Assembly (NCBI GenBank): GCA_009746045.1
Contig: RPFO01000016.1
Span: 1,730,920 to 1,785,966, forward strand
Reading direction: 5' to 3'
Source: Mesostigma viride
Lineage: Eukaryota > Streptophyta > Mesostigmatophyceae > Mesostigmatales > Mesostigmataceae
Length of the DNA stretch: 55,047 bases
Part shown: positions 10,350 through 21,878 of the stretch, in pieces
Numbering within the stretch: position 1 is the stretch's first letter
Layout: the number at the start of each line of letters is the position of its first letter
Translations under genes and position numbers: made by a program
Notes under the pieces: model-generated
The model's database searches: none
Seen by the model: the letters and a program-made list of their open reading frames with translations, nothing else
Told to the model about the DNA's origin: nothing

Positions 10350-12152
10350 ATGTTTTCTTGCTTCTATCCTTTCTGCTTTCTTCTTTCCATGGTCAACATC
10401 CGGCCTCCCCACTCTCTGCCACACCTCAATAATTTACTGGGATGGACCGCCATGGTGATGGGCTACCAGTGGATGCTGGCGGTTGAGTTCCGTGCGCTAG
10501 CATTCCCTGACCGCGCTGCCTGCCGAGAGGCGGACGCCAGCGCCAGCACAACGGCGCCGCTGGGTGCCAACTATGCCCACGATGATGCCAGCAAGTTGGA
10601 TGCCAGCAAGTTGGATGCCAGCAAGTTGCATGCCAAGTCTTGCGATGCTGATGCCAACAATAATGCGGAGGGGCGGGGCATCAGGGGGCATGCTCTTGGC
10701 ACTGGCGACCGCGCAGCCAAGGGGAAGGCGGATGCCAGCACCACCGCAGGGCAGCAAGCAGAGCCGCTCGATGCCAGCGGTGGGGGGGTGCGGGGAGGGA
10801 TGGAGGGGGCGGAGACGCAAGCAGTTGCTGCCAGTCGTGAGAGCTCTTTCGGCAGCTTGGGGCTGCACCACAGGGGGGACGAGGACAGCCGGACCAGCGG
10901 GCGGGGCCTGTATGGGGGAGGGACGGCGCCGGGGGCGGTGAAGGATGGGGTACAAGGACACTCGATCACCCGAGAGAGTACGAATGATAATCCTATCGGT
11001 GACATTCGCCGGGGGCGGGTCCCTGCGGGCGAGGACGAGGAAGAAGTGACGTCGCGGTGTCGCGCGGGGACTGGGCGCGAAGAAAGTCGTGGGCGGCGTG
11101 ACGATGCCTTGTACTGTGGCGAGGGCAGCCCCGAGGCTGCTGGCGAAGGAATGGGAGGGGGTTGTGGAAGAATAGAGGAAGATACGGGGGAAGGGGAAGG
11201 GGAAGGAGAAGGAGAAGGGAATGGGGAAGGGACAGGGGAAGGGGAAGGGGAAGGGGAAGGGGAAGGGAAAGGGGAAGGGGAAGGGGAAGGGAAAGGGGAA
11301 GGGGAAGGGGAAGGGGAAGGGGAAGGGGAAGGGACAGAATCTAGCCACGGAAGGATAGGAGGAGGAGGAGGAGTAGCAAGACAAGGAGCGCAAGGAGGAT
11401 TGGGCGCCAAAAGGGGAACGGGAGGAGGCCCTCCTCCAGCAAACCTGGAAGAACCTGTTGCAAGGGGACTGGCATTTGCACCCATCACAGGCGTTGCGTC
11501 CCTTGTGGCTGTCGAGGTGGTGGAAGGAAATGGGGGAGTGCCACGCAGGAGCGGCGGTGTGGACACGCCCAACCGACCCAGTGATGGCATGGTAGCAGTG
11601 AGCATGCCCACTGGTGATGGGGCAGTGCCGAGCCTATCAATTGAGAGTGGCGGTGGGTCAGTGGTAAGTGTGCCAAGTGGCGACTCGTCGGTACAGAGCA
11701 TCCCAGGCCTCCGTGCCCCCACTCACAATGTACTGGGTCAAGGTACTCCAGGTCAGGCTGTTCCAGGTCTTCCCAAGCTGCCTCTCCCGGAGGGCGATGC
11801 GAACGGCATGGAGGGTGTAGATGCACCGCTGGAGGAGGTCAGCCGAGACACCCTGCAGGTAACCCCGGACAGCAAGGTCGCTAACCTTGCATTTGTAGAA
11901 CATGATAGTAATGATAGTAATACTGATAGGTATGCTAATACTAATACTAATACTTATACTTATAGTGATAATCATAATACTAGTACTACTGCTAATGATA
12001 GCAATACAACAATAACAACGACAACGACAACGACAATAAATGCATTTGAGCCTGACCTTTGTAGAGCACGATGGATCATGAATGATGGGTGTCTGGTTGC
12101 ATCATGCACATCAGCATGTGTCCTGTACAAACTTTACAGTGAATCTGTTTAG
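10350..12152 (+). CDS. Long low-complexity open frame (600 aa), doubtful gene
   Basis: The frame has a hydrophobic start ([15 protein letters not shown]), triple DASKL repeats around residues 78-92, Gly/Ala-rich linkers, a (EG)n block from a GGGGAA hexanucleotide repeat at 11190-11335, and an Asn/Thr-rich tail from AATACT/ACAACG repeats at 11900-12040. Two minus-strand frames are also open across much of it, a sign of biased composition. No domain was recognised. It could be an extracellular or wall-type repeat protein exon, or simply stop-poor DNA. Confidence 0.3.
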   Translation: MFSCFYPFCFLLSMVNIRPPHSLPHLNNLLGWTAMVMGYQWMLAVEFRALAFPDRAACREADASASTTAPLGANYAHDDASKLDASKLDASKLHAKSCDADANNNAEGRGIRGHALGTGDRAAKGKADASTTAGQQAEPLDASGGGVRGGMEGAETQAVAASRESSFGSLGLHHRGDEDSRTSGRGLYGGGTAPGAVKDGVQGHSITRESTNDNPIGDIRRGRVPAGEDEEEVTSRCRAGTGREESRGRRDDALYCGEGSPEAAGEGMGGGCGRIEEDTGEGEGEGEGEGNGEGTGEGEGEGEGEGKGEGEGEGKGEGEGEGEGEGEGTESSHGRIGGGGGVARQGAQGGLGAKRGTGGGPPPANLEEPVARGLAFAPITGVASLVAVEVVEGNGGVPRRSGGVDTPNRPSDGMVAVSMPTGDGAVPSLSIESGGGSVVSVPSGDSSVQSIPGLRAPTHNVLGQGTPGQAVPGLPKLPLPEGDANGMEGVDAPLEEVSRDTLQVTPDSKVANLAFVEHDSNDSNTDRYANTNTNTYTYSDNHNTSTTANDSNTTITTTTTTTINAFEPDLCRARWIMNDGCLVASCTSACVLYKLYSESV

Positions 12153-12239
12153 TCTAAAGCGAATCTGTTTAGTCTAAAGCGAATCTGTTTAGTCTGAAGC
12201 GAATCTGTTTAGTCTAAAGCGAATCTGTTTAGTCTGAAG
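12141..12239. repeat. 20-bp tandem repeat, 5 copies
   Basis: Five copies of GAATCTGTTTAGTCTAAAGC, with AAAGC/GAAGC alternation. The first copy supplies the stop codon of the preceding open frame. Confidence 0.95.
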
Positions 12240-13290
12240 ATACAGCTTAAAAACACATGTGTCCGATACAAAGTATGAGCATATCTTCCCCATCATGAAC
12301 CTAATCAATGGTTAACTGATACGATTGGTCTTATTATGACCTTATAAATGTTGATCTGCAGGTTTGACCTGAGATAATGGTGCTCACATGTTAGGTGACA
12401 ATGTGTGAATTCCTACAGGATGACTTTTCTATTTGCTTCATAAAGCACGACGGTGGCTAGCTGGACGTAAGGAAATGTTTGTGTTTTGGTCGTGGGATGC
12501 TCGAAGAGCTCCCCCGGAAAGGTGTCTTCCCCTGAACCCACGGAGCATCCTAGGTGGCGTCGGTGCATGGTGATTGGATGGAGCTTTCGCGTGATGAGTA
12601 ATGAAAGGGGTGGTAAGCTGTGCCTCATCGCTGCGTGCCCTTTCGCAACGCGCTGCTTTTTTTTTTTTGTCAAAGCCCTATGCTCACGGTGTTGCATATT
12701 TGAATGTACGTATTTATAGTCGTGTGTGCTATGTGCCCATAGTTTCTCTAGCGAATGCCACTACTTTGAGACTTTGAGCTCTCTTTCCGTTGTTGATCTG
12801 GTACCAATGAATTCTTATTCTTAATGAGGATGATTATATGGATATTCTGGAGTCCCCCAACCTGACGCGGTGGCTACCTCATCCTTCCTGCATGTGCCAG
12901 GTGTACGTCGCGGAGTGGCAGACGAAAGCCTTACCATGCTTGCCCCGTCCTTGTGGGCGCGTGCCCCCCGCGTGTGCCAGGTGTACATCACGGCGTGGCA
13001 GATGGAGCCGGTGCTGGACACGCAGAGGTGGGTGCGCGGTGACGGGTGATGGATGTGATGATGATGGCCATGCGGATGTGCAAATGGTGAATGGTGACGG
13101 ATGATGGTGCGGTGCAGAGGGGAGTGGCAGTGGGGGAGGGAACACTCTGAGAGAAGCGGTGACAGATGCTGGTGCATGACAGGTTTTCAGCGGCTGGTTA
13201 CGTCGGCCATATCGAGTTGAAGCATCCTGGTGAGCTGGTGCTGGGATTTACACGTTTGGGGGGCCTTGTAATGTGTGACTGGTTTTTGCA
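12240..13290. other. No gene recognised
   Basis: Contains an 11-T run near 12656 and, at 12886-13020, two related GTGCCAGGTGTAC blocks encoding CQVYVAEWQ and CQVYITAWQ. These are a short diverged duplication, possibly exon remnants. No supported gene. Confidence 0.35.
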
Positions 13291-13575
<285 letters not shown>

Positions 13576-13584
13576 TGCCACACA

Positions 13585-13913
13585 TAGCTTTGATACCTAT
13601 CATTGCGGCACGTTCGATCCATTCCCCTAGATAGCTTTGATATCTATCATTGCGGCACGTTCGATCCATTCCCCTAGATAGCTTTGATATCTATCATTGC
13701 GGCACGGTCGATCCATTCCCCTAGATAGCTTTGATACCTATCATTGCGGCACGTTAGATCCATTCCCCTAGATAGCTTTGATATCTATCATTGCGGCACG
13801 TTCGATCCATTCCCCTAGATAGCTTTGATATCTATCATTGCGGCACGTTCGATCCATTCCCCTAGATAGCTTTGATATCTATCATTGCGGCACGGTCGAT
13901 CCATTCCCCTAGA
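13585..13913. repeat. 47-bp minisatellite, 7 copies
   Basis: Seven exact-length 47-bp units start TAGCTTTGATATCTATCATT and contain GCGGCACGTTCGATCC. Single-base variants are scattered (ATACC/ATATC, GTTCG/GGTCG/GTTAG). Confidence 0.95.
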
Positions 13914-15129
13914 TACGTGCGCAGGCTTTGCTGTGGGGCCACAGATCGGGCTTCTTCTGGCATCCACCATCTAACGCCTGGGCATTCAACTGAGTCTATA
14001 ATTCCAGCGATAGTTTGATGCATTAGTTCTCTCTGACGGCGTCGTTTAGCCCAAAATAATACTTGTAAATGCGGTACACAAAATTAAAATCATCGTTTAC
14101 ACGAGAGTTATCATTTATGGGGTTGTAGCCGCAGACCAGGCACGATGTTGAGTGTGCAAATTGCAGCAGGGCGTCTGGAAGGTCGGATTGGTGGCATGCA
14201 TATTTTGCTGCGGAGGCGCATCCCCAGTTGCATGATGAGCTTCTGCTGGTTATCAACGGCATGGATTCATGGACACTGTAGCAACGCTCTTGCAGTTTAG
14301 TGACCATTATGCTACAATCGATCGGTACTTGTCACCCTTGGACGCATCTTCGCAGGCTGGAGGAGATCACCCTGCTTGTGCAAGAAGAAATGCGCGCTGG
14401 CACGAGCTGATTATAAATGTCCGACTGTTCAGTAAGAAATGTGCTGGACTGTTCAGATTTGTATCCTATTGGCTAAGAGCATCTCCAGTCCTCGGGAAAA
14501 GAACAAGGTTGCCCCGCCACCCTGCCATCAATGAGCGACCACGCTGCATGCTGTGCCAGTAGGAGGGCGCACGGACAGAGGCATGAAAAGAAGGACCTGA
14601 CAGGATGGGACAGGAATGGCTGGCACGATGACATATGAGGCCGGCGGAATTGTGCTGTGTTGCTAAAGCGTTCTTGCCTTTTACGTGCTGTCGGTTGACC
14701 CGCAGACCAAGAGATTTTGAATGACGCTATTGGCGAGAAACTGGTCCACTGTAGCGGAAAGGTACCTTTTGTCCCAAAATGTATCGGATTCCGACCAATT
14801 TCGACCCCATATCTTTCATTTTTGGACCATGGTTCGGCTTTTTCATGGCAGATCCTGACTGGCCTCCCCGAGATCTATCGATTGCGCTACTTATACTTGA
14901 GATCAGACCCCCCTACCTCCTTGCCATGCTTGACTTTGGCTAACTTGGCGTAAGAGAATGATGTAAGAGCCATTACTGCCAGTCTCATAACAAGACTATC
15001 ACCTGGTCGGAAAAGGACTTTCAACTACCTGAGGGCATATTTGGAATTCCCTTAGAGACATCTGTCGATTGCACTAGCTATTCAAATGTAATTTTGGGGT
15101 CGATCTACGAGACCCAGTGTGCAAACCAA
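13914..15129. other. No gene recognised
   Basis: Unremarkable intergenic DNA without a convincing frame. The right end is the pre-insertion flank of the LINE at 15141. Confidence 0.35.
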
Positions 15130-15454
15130 AGGGGATAGATTAAAATTTAAAAAATTAAATTAAATTATAACATGCCTCCGTTGGGAGATCATGTAGCACA
15201 TATTCCTTGATGGGTGGTGGTGGAGAGAGCCGCGTAAGCTGACTATCCTAACGCTAATCTATATCTAGTCTAGAAAAATCCTAACTGCAATACTCATCAA
15301 AACGCCTCCGCCTCTTGGGGGGAGGTGGCTTGCCCACAGGGTCGGGCGTGTGAGCCTTGACAATCTTCTGCCACCGCGTCTTGTTCTGCATGGCATGCGC
15401 AGTCCAAAGAAGGGAGAGAGAGTGGATGCGGTATTCAAACTGGGCTGGGACCAT

Positions 15455-15607
15455 TAATTAATTAATTAATAGACACGTGACTGCGTCACGTGAGCATAAG
15501 CCCTCAGTGGGAGCGGAACATGGGATGGAATGGATGGTATAAGCTATCTAGGTCCTAGTTACAGGGGTGTGGGCACCGCGGCCCGAATCGCTATGAATGC
15601 CATACTT
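15455..15607 (-). mobile_element. Short LINE/SINE 3'-end insertion inside the LINE
   Basis: A 153-bp insert with an (ATTA)n tail on its minus-strand 3' end, flanked by a 12-bp duplication GGCTGGGACCAT (15443-15454 and 15608-15619). The intact sequence is seen in the LINE copy at 20881-21503. The tail type matches the neighbouring insertion at 15691-16370. Confidence 0.8.
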
Positions 15608-15690
15608 GGCTGGGACCATGCAGTAGGTCATCCAGCAACATCTCGATCTGGACGTAGTTCGTGACATGTTTCCCTACCCTTTTGGGAATG

Positions 15691-16370
15691 CGACGTGGAA
15701 TGAGACGTGGACCCTCACCGCCGACCTGGCCCGCAAGCTGGACGGCGCGGTCACCAACATGCTGCGTTCCATTTTCAGAGTAGGATATGCTGCTCATGTC
15801 CGCAATGAGGACCTGTACCAGGGCATGCCATATATCACCAGCACCATTAAGCAGCGGCGCCTGCAGCTAGTAGGGCACTTAGCTCGCACCAACCAGGTAG
15901 ACACCTCACGTGGCCCCCCCGCAGGACTGCGACCAGCTCAGCCTGGCCGGCACCTCCTGACGCGGGCCGGGCCCAGTAATGTTAGACGCCGCAAGGCCCG
16001 CACCTTCAAAGAACAGCTAGTAGAGGACATGGGGGGCCTAGGCCTCTCCGTGATTTGGACGAAGATGATGGACAAGGCCAAGTGGGCCCAGGTCATAGAG
16101 GACAACGAGGCCCCCCCTGTGCATGGGGACGCGCCCGCGTGTGCAAACCCGCGGGAGGCACGCTGGCCAGACAGGTCCCCTAGGGCAGCGTGAGGCTGTC
16201 GATCTAGATAGATGTTCTAGTTAGAATGCTGTTAGATAGATGTCGTAGGTAGCTGATGTAGATAGATTAGACCGGTAGGACTGTTTGCACCCATCCATCC
16301 ATCCATCCATCGGGGTTAATGCTCCGTGACTCCCCAACGGGAGCAGGCGTCTAATCAATTAATTAATTAA
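15691..16370 (+). mobile_element. 5'-truncated LINE inserted into the LINE
   Basis: A 680-bp plus-strand insert encodes the C-terminus of a related LINE ORF2 (…NEDLYQGMPYITSTIKQ…, …QLVGHLARTNQVDTS…), then a 3' UTR with a CATC run and an AATTAATTAATTAA tail. The duplication TTTGGGAATG at 15681-15690 and 16371-16380 marks the target. The family differs from the host LINE (tail ATTA, not TTTAA) but shares the same C-terminal motif. Confidence 0.85.
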
Positions 16371-16599
16371 TTTGGGAATGCCCTTAATTGGGGCCAGGCC
16401 AGGCCAGAATGTGCCGCCCTGGCTGGCCAAGCCGCTGGGGGCCTGCCAGACCAAGGGCGGTGTCGACCTGGCTGGTGCGAGCAAGGTGTCCTAGGTACAA
16501 ATGCTATCCTACGCTGTCTAATCTCGTCCGAAATACGAGGCATGCCCTGATACAAAGACTCTGATGACGGGCGCTTGGACAACCCTACGTTCAAGACCT

Positions 16600-17085
16600 G
16601 TCGGAGCATCCTGTAAACTGTGCCGTCTAGCCTAGCTGCCAGTGTGGATGTGCATGAGTGTCCAGGCCTCGGCGCCATACGTGAGCACCGTGAGGACGAG
16701 GACCTTGAAGAGCATGCGCTTGCGGTGCTCGCCCAGGCCCTTGGAGCGCCAGTAGGTGTTGAGCGAACGAAGCCTAGGCCTAGGCCTAGCCCAGGCCAGG
16801 CCGATGCGGGTTGGTCCACATCGTCGCCGGTGTCAGGGAGCCAACTCCCCAACAGTTTGAAGCGATCGCGGAACGGGACCGTCGTACGTCCCGTCGAGCA
16901 GGCGCGGCATGCAGCGGCGGTGTACTGGAGGCCCCAATCACCGGCCTCAGTTTTGACACTAATCTCCAACCCCACCGCCCTCGCCTCCAGGCCCAGACAG
17001 TCCAGCCAGGTCTGAATCATGCTCGGGGCGCGCGATGAGGGTGGCCGGTATCATCCGCATAAATCAGGTCGGCCACTGAGGCGGT
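16600..17085 (-). pseudogene. LINE RT active-site and thumb region, degraded
   Basis: On the minus strand an ASVADLIYADDT block, the RT catalytic YADD motif, is followed by a frameshift and then DCLGLEARAVGLEISVKTE, FRDRFKLLGSWL and ARLDGTVYRMLRQV. This order is usual for the end of a LINE RT and its C-terminal region. It is separated from the upstream RT part by the piggyBac-type insert at 17125-18813. Confidence 0.7.
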
Positions 17086-17124
17086 AGCCAGGTTGAACCC
17101 CGCCGTGCTCTTTCTCGTTATTAA

Positions 17125-18813
17125 CCCCTAAATGGTCTTGCTGCCGATTTTCCGCCAAAAATCGAGTTCCAGCCGATGCATCGGCCCCTTCTCGGGGGAC
17201 CAGATGCCGCGAAATCTATTGAGAATTAGGAAAAGTTTAGCTGAGAAGATCGAAAGTTTATAAAATTCTTCACAGCATGGTACTAGGGTTTGCATACTTT
17301 TGACAAAGTTATAGAGGTGTTCTGGCCGGTCAAAGTACAAGGGGTCAGGGTACTTTTTCACGTACAACGTGCATTCCGGAAAACGACGACCTGGCCATGG
17401 CGGCTTGCGCCCACGCATGGCATTTACGTTTGCGTTCGAATTTTCTGGCCAAACTTAGGATATTGATTTTAAACGTCCTAAAGATGATACAGGCCAATTT
17501 TTGGTTCGCGGGAATGCCATTTGATAGGTGTCGGCAGCGTTCTTGCTGGAAAAAACTGCGATCAGGCCGGACGATAGAAACGTTGACAGCAATACCTTTC
17601 CGGCGTATTTTAAAGGATATATTGGTTTCTTTGTACTTTTTATGATACATAGTAGTCGTAAACGTGCAAGGGTGGCCAGAAATCGCCGAATCCAGCGACC
17701 ATGCTGCACAACTTTGGTGTGCCGAAATGCGCCATTTTGCGGCCACCGCCTGGGCCAAGTTAACGCCATCCATGCCTGGTAAAGCTTAAGCATCGTTTTC
17801 CTATCGATGTTTGACGTTTATATATACGTTCTAGCTTGTGTAGCACATTCTTTTTGCACTATTCATGCTCTTTCTTGACCCTGGCCTGGCCCCTTTCTAA
17901 AACACCCTTCTTAGATGCTTCCCTCAGTCAGTTGACCTGCCACAGGGTGATGGTGATAAGTTTTAGAGGCTGTATGGGTTTGAATACCTCCATATATGTT
18001 TGTTATACATTTCCCATACACATATTGCATGAGTGTGAGGCAGTTGGCTGGTCTCTGTGGCATCATCAAGCACGTAACCGGTGAGTAAAAGCTTCCCATT
18101 GACAGCATGTGCCACCAGGTGTGCTGGCCATCACCTGGCAAGCTATAGCAGCTTAGGCCTAGTTTATCCTTGCTAGGGCAGGCTGAAATAGGCTCAACAC
18201 CACTAGTTTGTTGGTGGCTGCCTCCTAGAATGCATGCCTTGCGTAGGGTGTCCGTACCACGTTACCTACGTGCATGGACAAGGTGGCACCTGCACATAGG
18301 TGCCATGTAAGGGCAGTGTGATGATGCAGTTATGTTTCCCCATCATTGTGGAAGGGAAATGTATTGTTTGGCATGGTTGGTGGCCATATTAGGAGGTAGT
18401 ATGCCCACCCCTACTCCCTTGGTTGCTTTTTACCAACGGTACCCCTATGGGCTGTACTGGGTGTAACTGCTGGTATACCCACCCAAATTATGACCCCAAT
18501 AGCTCAAACTGTTCAGCAACTAATTGTTTATCATCCCTGAAGTGGTAGGTGCCTAGGTCTTATAACATAATTCAAAATGCACATTCTACCAAAAATGAAA
18601 ACGCGCGTCTTGACCCCCCTGACTTTGACGGCAGTTAAACATGGCCTACCCTGCATATATGTGAGGTTGTGATATACCAACCCGAAGGGCAACTCATGGA
18701 CATGCTTGGCCCCCAAGGACAGCCATTGGATATGGGTAGGTTGGATGGCATCTGGTTTGCAAAATTGTGAAGATCCAGCCGATTTATCGGCAGGATCTCA
18801 GACCATTTAGGGG
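17125..18813. mobile_element. Non-autonomous piggyBac-type element
   Basis: The 1689-bp element is bounded by TTAA at both sides (17121-17124 and 18814-18817) and has perfect 14-bp terminal inverted repeats CCCCTAAATGGTCT. TTAA targets plus CCC-starting termini are the piggyBac signature. No transposase-like frame was recognised, so it is probably mobilised in trans. It interrupts the LINE RT between the FVDYIKAFDTV and YADD motifs, so it is younger than the LINE. It is AT-richer than its host sequence. Confidence 0.8.
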
Positions 18814-18829
18814 TTAAGGATGTCCAAGC

Positions 18830-19726
18830 CTGGCTCGAACCTGAGCAGTAAAGCGCGCACGTGCTCGGCGCATGACGTGATCCACGACAATAATGAACAG
18901 GTATGGGGACAGGACACAACCTTGCCACACCCCGTGCATGGTGAAGGGGGAATGGTGGGGTGGTGCCTTCCGCAGTCCGCACTACTGCCTGTGAGCCCTC
19001 ATACAGTCGCCGAATGGCAGCAATAAACGCTCGTGGCACCCGATCCAGAGCTCTAGGATGGCCCAAAGAGCCTCCCAGAGGACCGTGTCAAAGGCCTTGA
19101 TATAGTCAACAAAAATGAAGACCAGCGGCAACTGTCAGGGGGAAGGCGACGCACCTCCTCCATCAACCGGCGCGCGACAAACACAGCCATGACAGTGTTA
19201 CGACCACGACGGAAAACCATCTGAGACTCACCCAGGTGTGGGTCCAGCGCGGCGCGGAGCCTGTGCAGCATCATGCGCATGAAGACCTTCAGCGCCGCGC
19301 TCTGGAGGCAGACACCCCGGTATAGTTACCGGGGTCAGCAGCAGAGCCCTTCTTGTACAGCATGACGCGGATGGCCGTCTGCCACTCAGCAGGCAGAGGC
19401 TCGTCAGAAAGCAGGACACGGTTGCAGAACGCCAGCAGAAGATCCCTAACCGCCGGATCAGGGGTCTTCAGCAGCTCAGCAGAAAGGTGGTCGGCACCGA
19501 CCGCCGCATCGTACCGCGCAGGCGAGCTAGGGCGTCGTCCAATTCCTTCAAAGTGAAGGGGTGGACGACGTCGTACGTCGGTGGCAAGGCAGCCCTCCTG
19601 CAAGGCGGGGACTTGATAGTCCGCGGCCGAGGAGGGGGGCGCTGGCGGCGGCGGGGGTCCCCGGCAACCCCGAGGCGGGCGGCCGTCTCGGGGTGAAGCG
19701 GCGGGGGGGGGGGGCGCGAGCCCCAC
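18830..19726 (-). pseudogene. LINE RT fingers/palm region, degraded
   Basis: On the minus strand, successive frames carry LSAELLKTPDPAVRDLLLAF, ESQMVFRRGRNTVMAVF, LVFIFVDYIKAFDTVLW and later an FIAAIRRLYEGSQAVV block, matching the order of LINE RT motifs. Frame changes around 19130-19290 and near 18950 break it. The first catalytic Asp (FVDYIKAFD) is intact at the codon level. Confidence 0.75.
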
Positions 19727-20279
19727 CGGTCAAGGAGACATATTGTAAGCCAACCAGCGGTCAAGGCTGACCGGCGCCGTGCCGTCCCCCGTGTGCTCCA
19801 CCGGGGTGCGCTGCCGCCAGCCGCCGAGCCGGTCGAGGTGGTACCACATGTCCTTGCCCTGGTTGCGAGCCTGGCAGGCCTTGGCATCTAGCTGCGATGC
19901 ACTGGGCCGCCTCCGCGTCCTGAGCGTGCTCGTACGTAGGCCTCCACGAGGGCAGCCTTGAGCACTGGTTTCTGCAGCGGGTCCCGCGCTTACGTTTAAT
20001 TGAGGCGGTGCTTACGCTTGAGGCGGTGCCGGGCGCGGCCAAGACCTTGGGGTCCTGGCGGTAGAGCGGGCCGGGGCGGCGGCGGGGCATGACCGGCAGG
20101 TGCCGGGCCGCCAGCAACGGGGCACGGGCCGCAAAGCCCGCAAAAATGGCGGCGTTGGGGGCACCCTTGTCCAGCTCGTCGACGTCCGCCCGGGCGTCCA
20201 GGGCCGACAGGTACTCCAGTCGGCACCGGTTCCGCGCGTGCTCGGCGTCCGTCCAGTCCTCAGAATCTCCCCAAACCGG

Positions 20280-20470
20280 GCGTAGAGCAGATCAGTCAGG
20301 GCGGACCACTGGGGCGCGGCGCTCGGGGACGTGGAACCGGAGCCGAATGGTCGCGCGCACCAACCAGTGATCAGAGCACACCGTGGCCGGGCGTGTCAAA
20401 CACTCGGGTGTCCAGAACCGAGGTGCACCTGGGCTGCCGTACCACCACGTAGTCCAAACAGGCCTGACGG
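20280..20470 (-). pseudogene. LINE endonuclease C-terminal remnant
   Basis: The minus strand reads LDYVVVRQPRCTSVLDTRVF and then, after a frame change, CSDHWLVRATIRLRF. The final SDH is the conserved end of APE-type LINE endonucleases. The rest of the domain is lost at the truncation point 20475. Confidence 0.65.
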
Positions 20471-20486
20471 CCGTTAGGGGATAGAT

Positions 20487-20874
20487 AATATATTGGAACA
20501 TATCGATCTCCGTTGGGAGTACATGTAGCACAGTATCCCTGAGAAGGGGCATATGGCTTTCTGGGCTACTTCCTGCAAGGGTAGGGTGTAAACTACACCT
20601 AGGCTCTGGGTGCACAAAGTGCACCTGCACCACCATGATGTATCATATACCTAAAAAGGCCTGGCATGGGGTGGAGGATTGTTATGGCTAGGCTATGGCT
20701 AGGGCATGGGATCTCAGCAGAGAGCAACTCTCTGCATGTGCAAAGCATGACTAAATACTGCTGTGCGTCATCTGATGTGGGGCTCATAATAGGCACACAT
20801 GTACATGGCTAAATAATGCCAATTCATCATCTGGTATGCCCGGGGCCCATATAATAGGCGTACATGTGCAAGGT
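20487..20874 (-). repeat. Dispersed repeat (related to 7670-7990)
   Basis: Reverse-complement relative of the copy at 7670-7990; see there. The LINE at 15141-20475 inserted at its edge. The block CTCCGTTGGGAG followed by CATGTAGCACA resembles the LINE 3' end. Confidence 0.7.
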
Positions 20875-20880
20875 CACGTT

Positions 20881-21503
20881 AAATTAAATTAAATTAAACT
20901 ATATAACATGCCTCCGTTCAATGGGAGATCATGTAGCACATATATACTCCTTGATGGGTGGGTGGAGGTGGAGGAAGCCGCGTAATCGAACTAACCTAAC
21001 TCTAAGCTATCTAGTCTAGAAAATCCTAACTACACTACTCAGCAAAACGCCCCTTGCTCTTGGGGGGGGTGGCTTGCCCACAGGGGCTGGCGTGTGATCG
21101 AGCCTGGACAATCTTCTGCCACCGCTTCTTGTTCTGCTGCATGGCAGTCCAAAGAAGAGAGAGGGAGTGGATGCGGTGTTCAAACTGGGCTGGGACCACT
21201 ATATAGCTCGTCCAGCAACATCTGGGTGTATAGTTCATGGCAGGTTTACCTAGCTTCCTGGGAATGTCCTTGGGGCCAGGCCAGGTCAAAATATGCCGCC
21301 CTGCCGGTTGGCCAAGCCGCTGGGGGCCGGCCAGACCAAGGGCGGTGTCGACCTGGCTGGTGCGAGCAAGATGTCCTACAAATGCTATCCTACGCTGTCT
21401 AATCTCGTCCGAAATACGAGGCATACCCTGATACAAAGACTCTAATGACCTACGCTTGGAAAACCCTACATTCAGCACGTGCCTGTCGGAGCATCCTATA
21501 AAA
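20881..21503 (-). mobile_element. Second 5'-truncated LINE copy
   Basis: Same family as 15141-20475. It has a (TTTAA)n tail at 20881-20900, the same 3' UTR (ACATGCCTCCGTT, CTAGTCTAGAAAATCCTAAC) and the same C-terminal coding block (ESLYQGMPRISDEIRQRRIA). It lacks the insertions found in the first copy, which confirms their borders. A short possible target duplication CACGTT flanks it (20875-20880 and 21504-21509). Confidence 0.8.
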
Positions 21504-21878
21504 CACGTTGTCTAAGTTGAGTAACTCTAGAGCCCTAGGATCTGGCTCTAAGTTCCCCATGTCCGTCCGCACGCCTTCCGCTAGCGTCCGCTAAGCCGCC
21601 GGCTATAATCCGGCGGTCCGATGCGGTCGACCGGTCTAAGGGCGGCGCCTAGGGCCGGCGCCACCTAGGCCCCAGTCCGGGGCCTTATCCGGGTCGGTAC
21701 GGACAGCTAGCTTGTCCCACGGTTACGGCTAACCGGATAGGGTTTGCTGGCTAAGACATAAACCAGTGGTGGGCCAGCTCCGACAGCAGTTCTCTGTGTT
21801 CACCTTATCCCAAGCTCAACGTGACCGACCGCCATAGCTGAGCCGGTCGGGCTTTAACTTGTATTCATAAAAATCCCG

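Larger units (their letters stand above)
15141..20475 (-). mobile_element. 5'-truncated LINE with nested insertions
   Basis: Read on the minus strand, this non-LTR retrotransposon holds the end of an APE-type endonuclease (SDHWLV at about 20360), RT blocks (FIFVDYIKAFDTV near 19058-19128; LIYADD near 17041-17075), a C-terminal conserved block ending in LYQGMPRISDEIRQRRIAF, and a 3' end with a (TTTAA)n-like tail at 15141-15165. An 11-bp target-site duplication AGGGGATAGAT flanks it (15130-15140 and 20476-20486), so both insertion borders are visible. Removing nested elements leaves about 2.8 kb; ORF1 and most of the endonuclease are missing. Frameshifts show it is dead. Confidence 0.85.
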
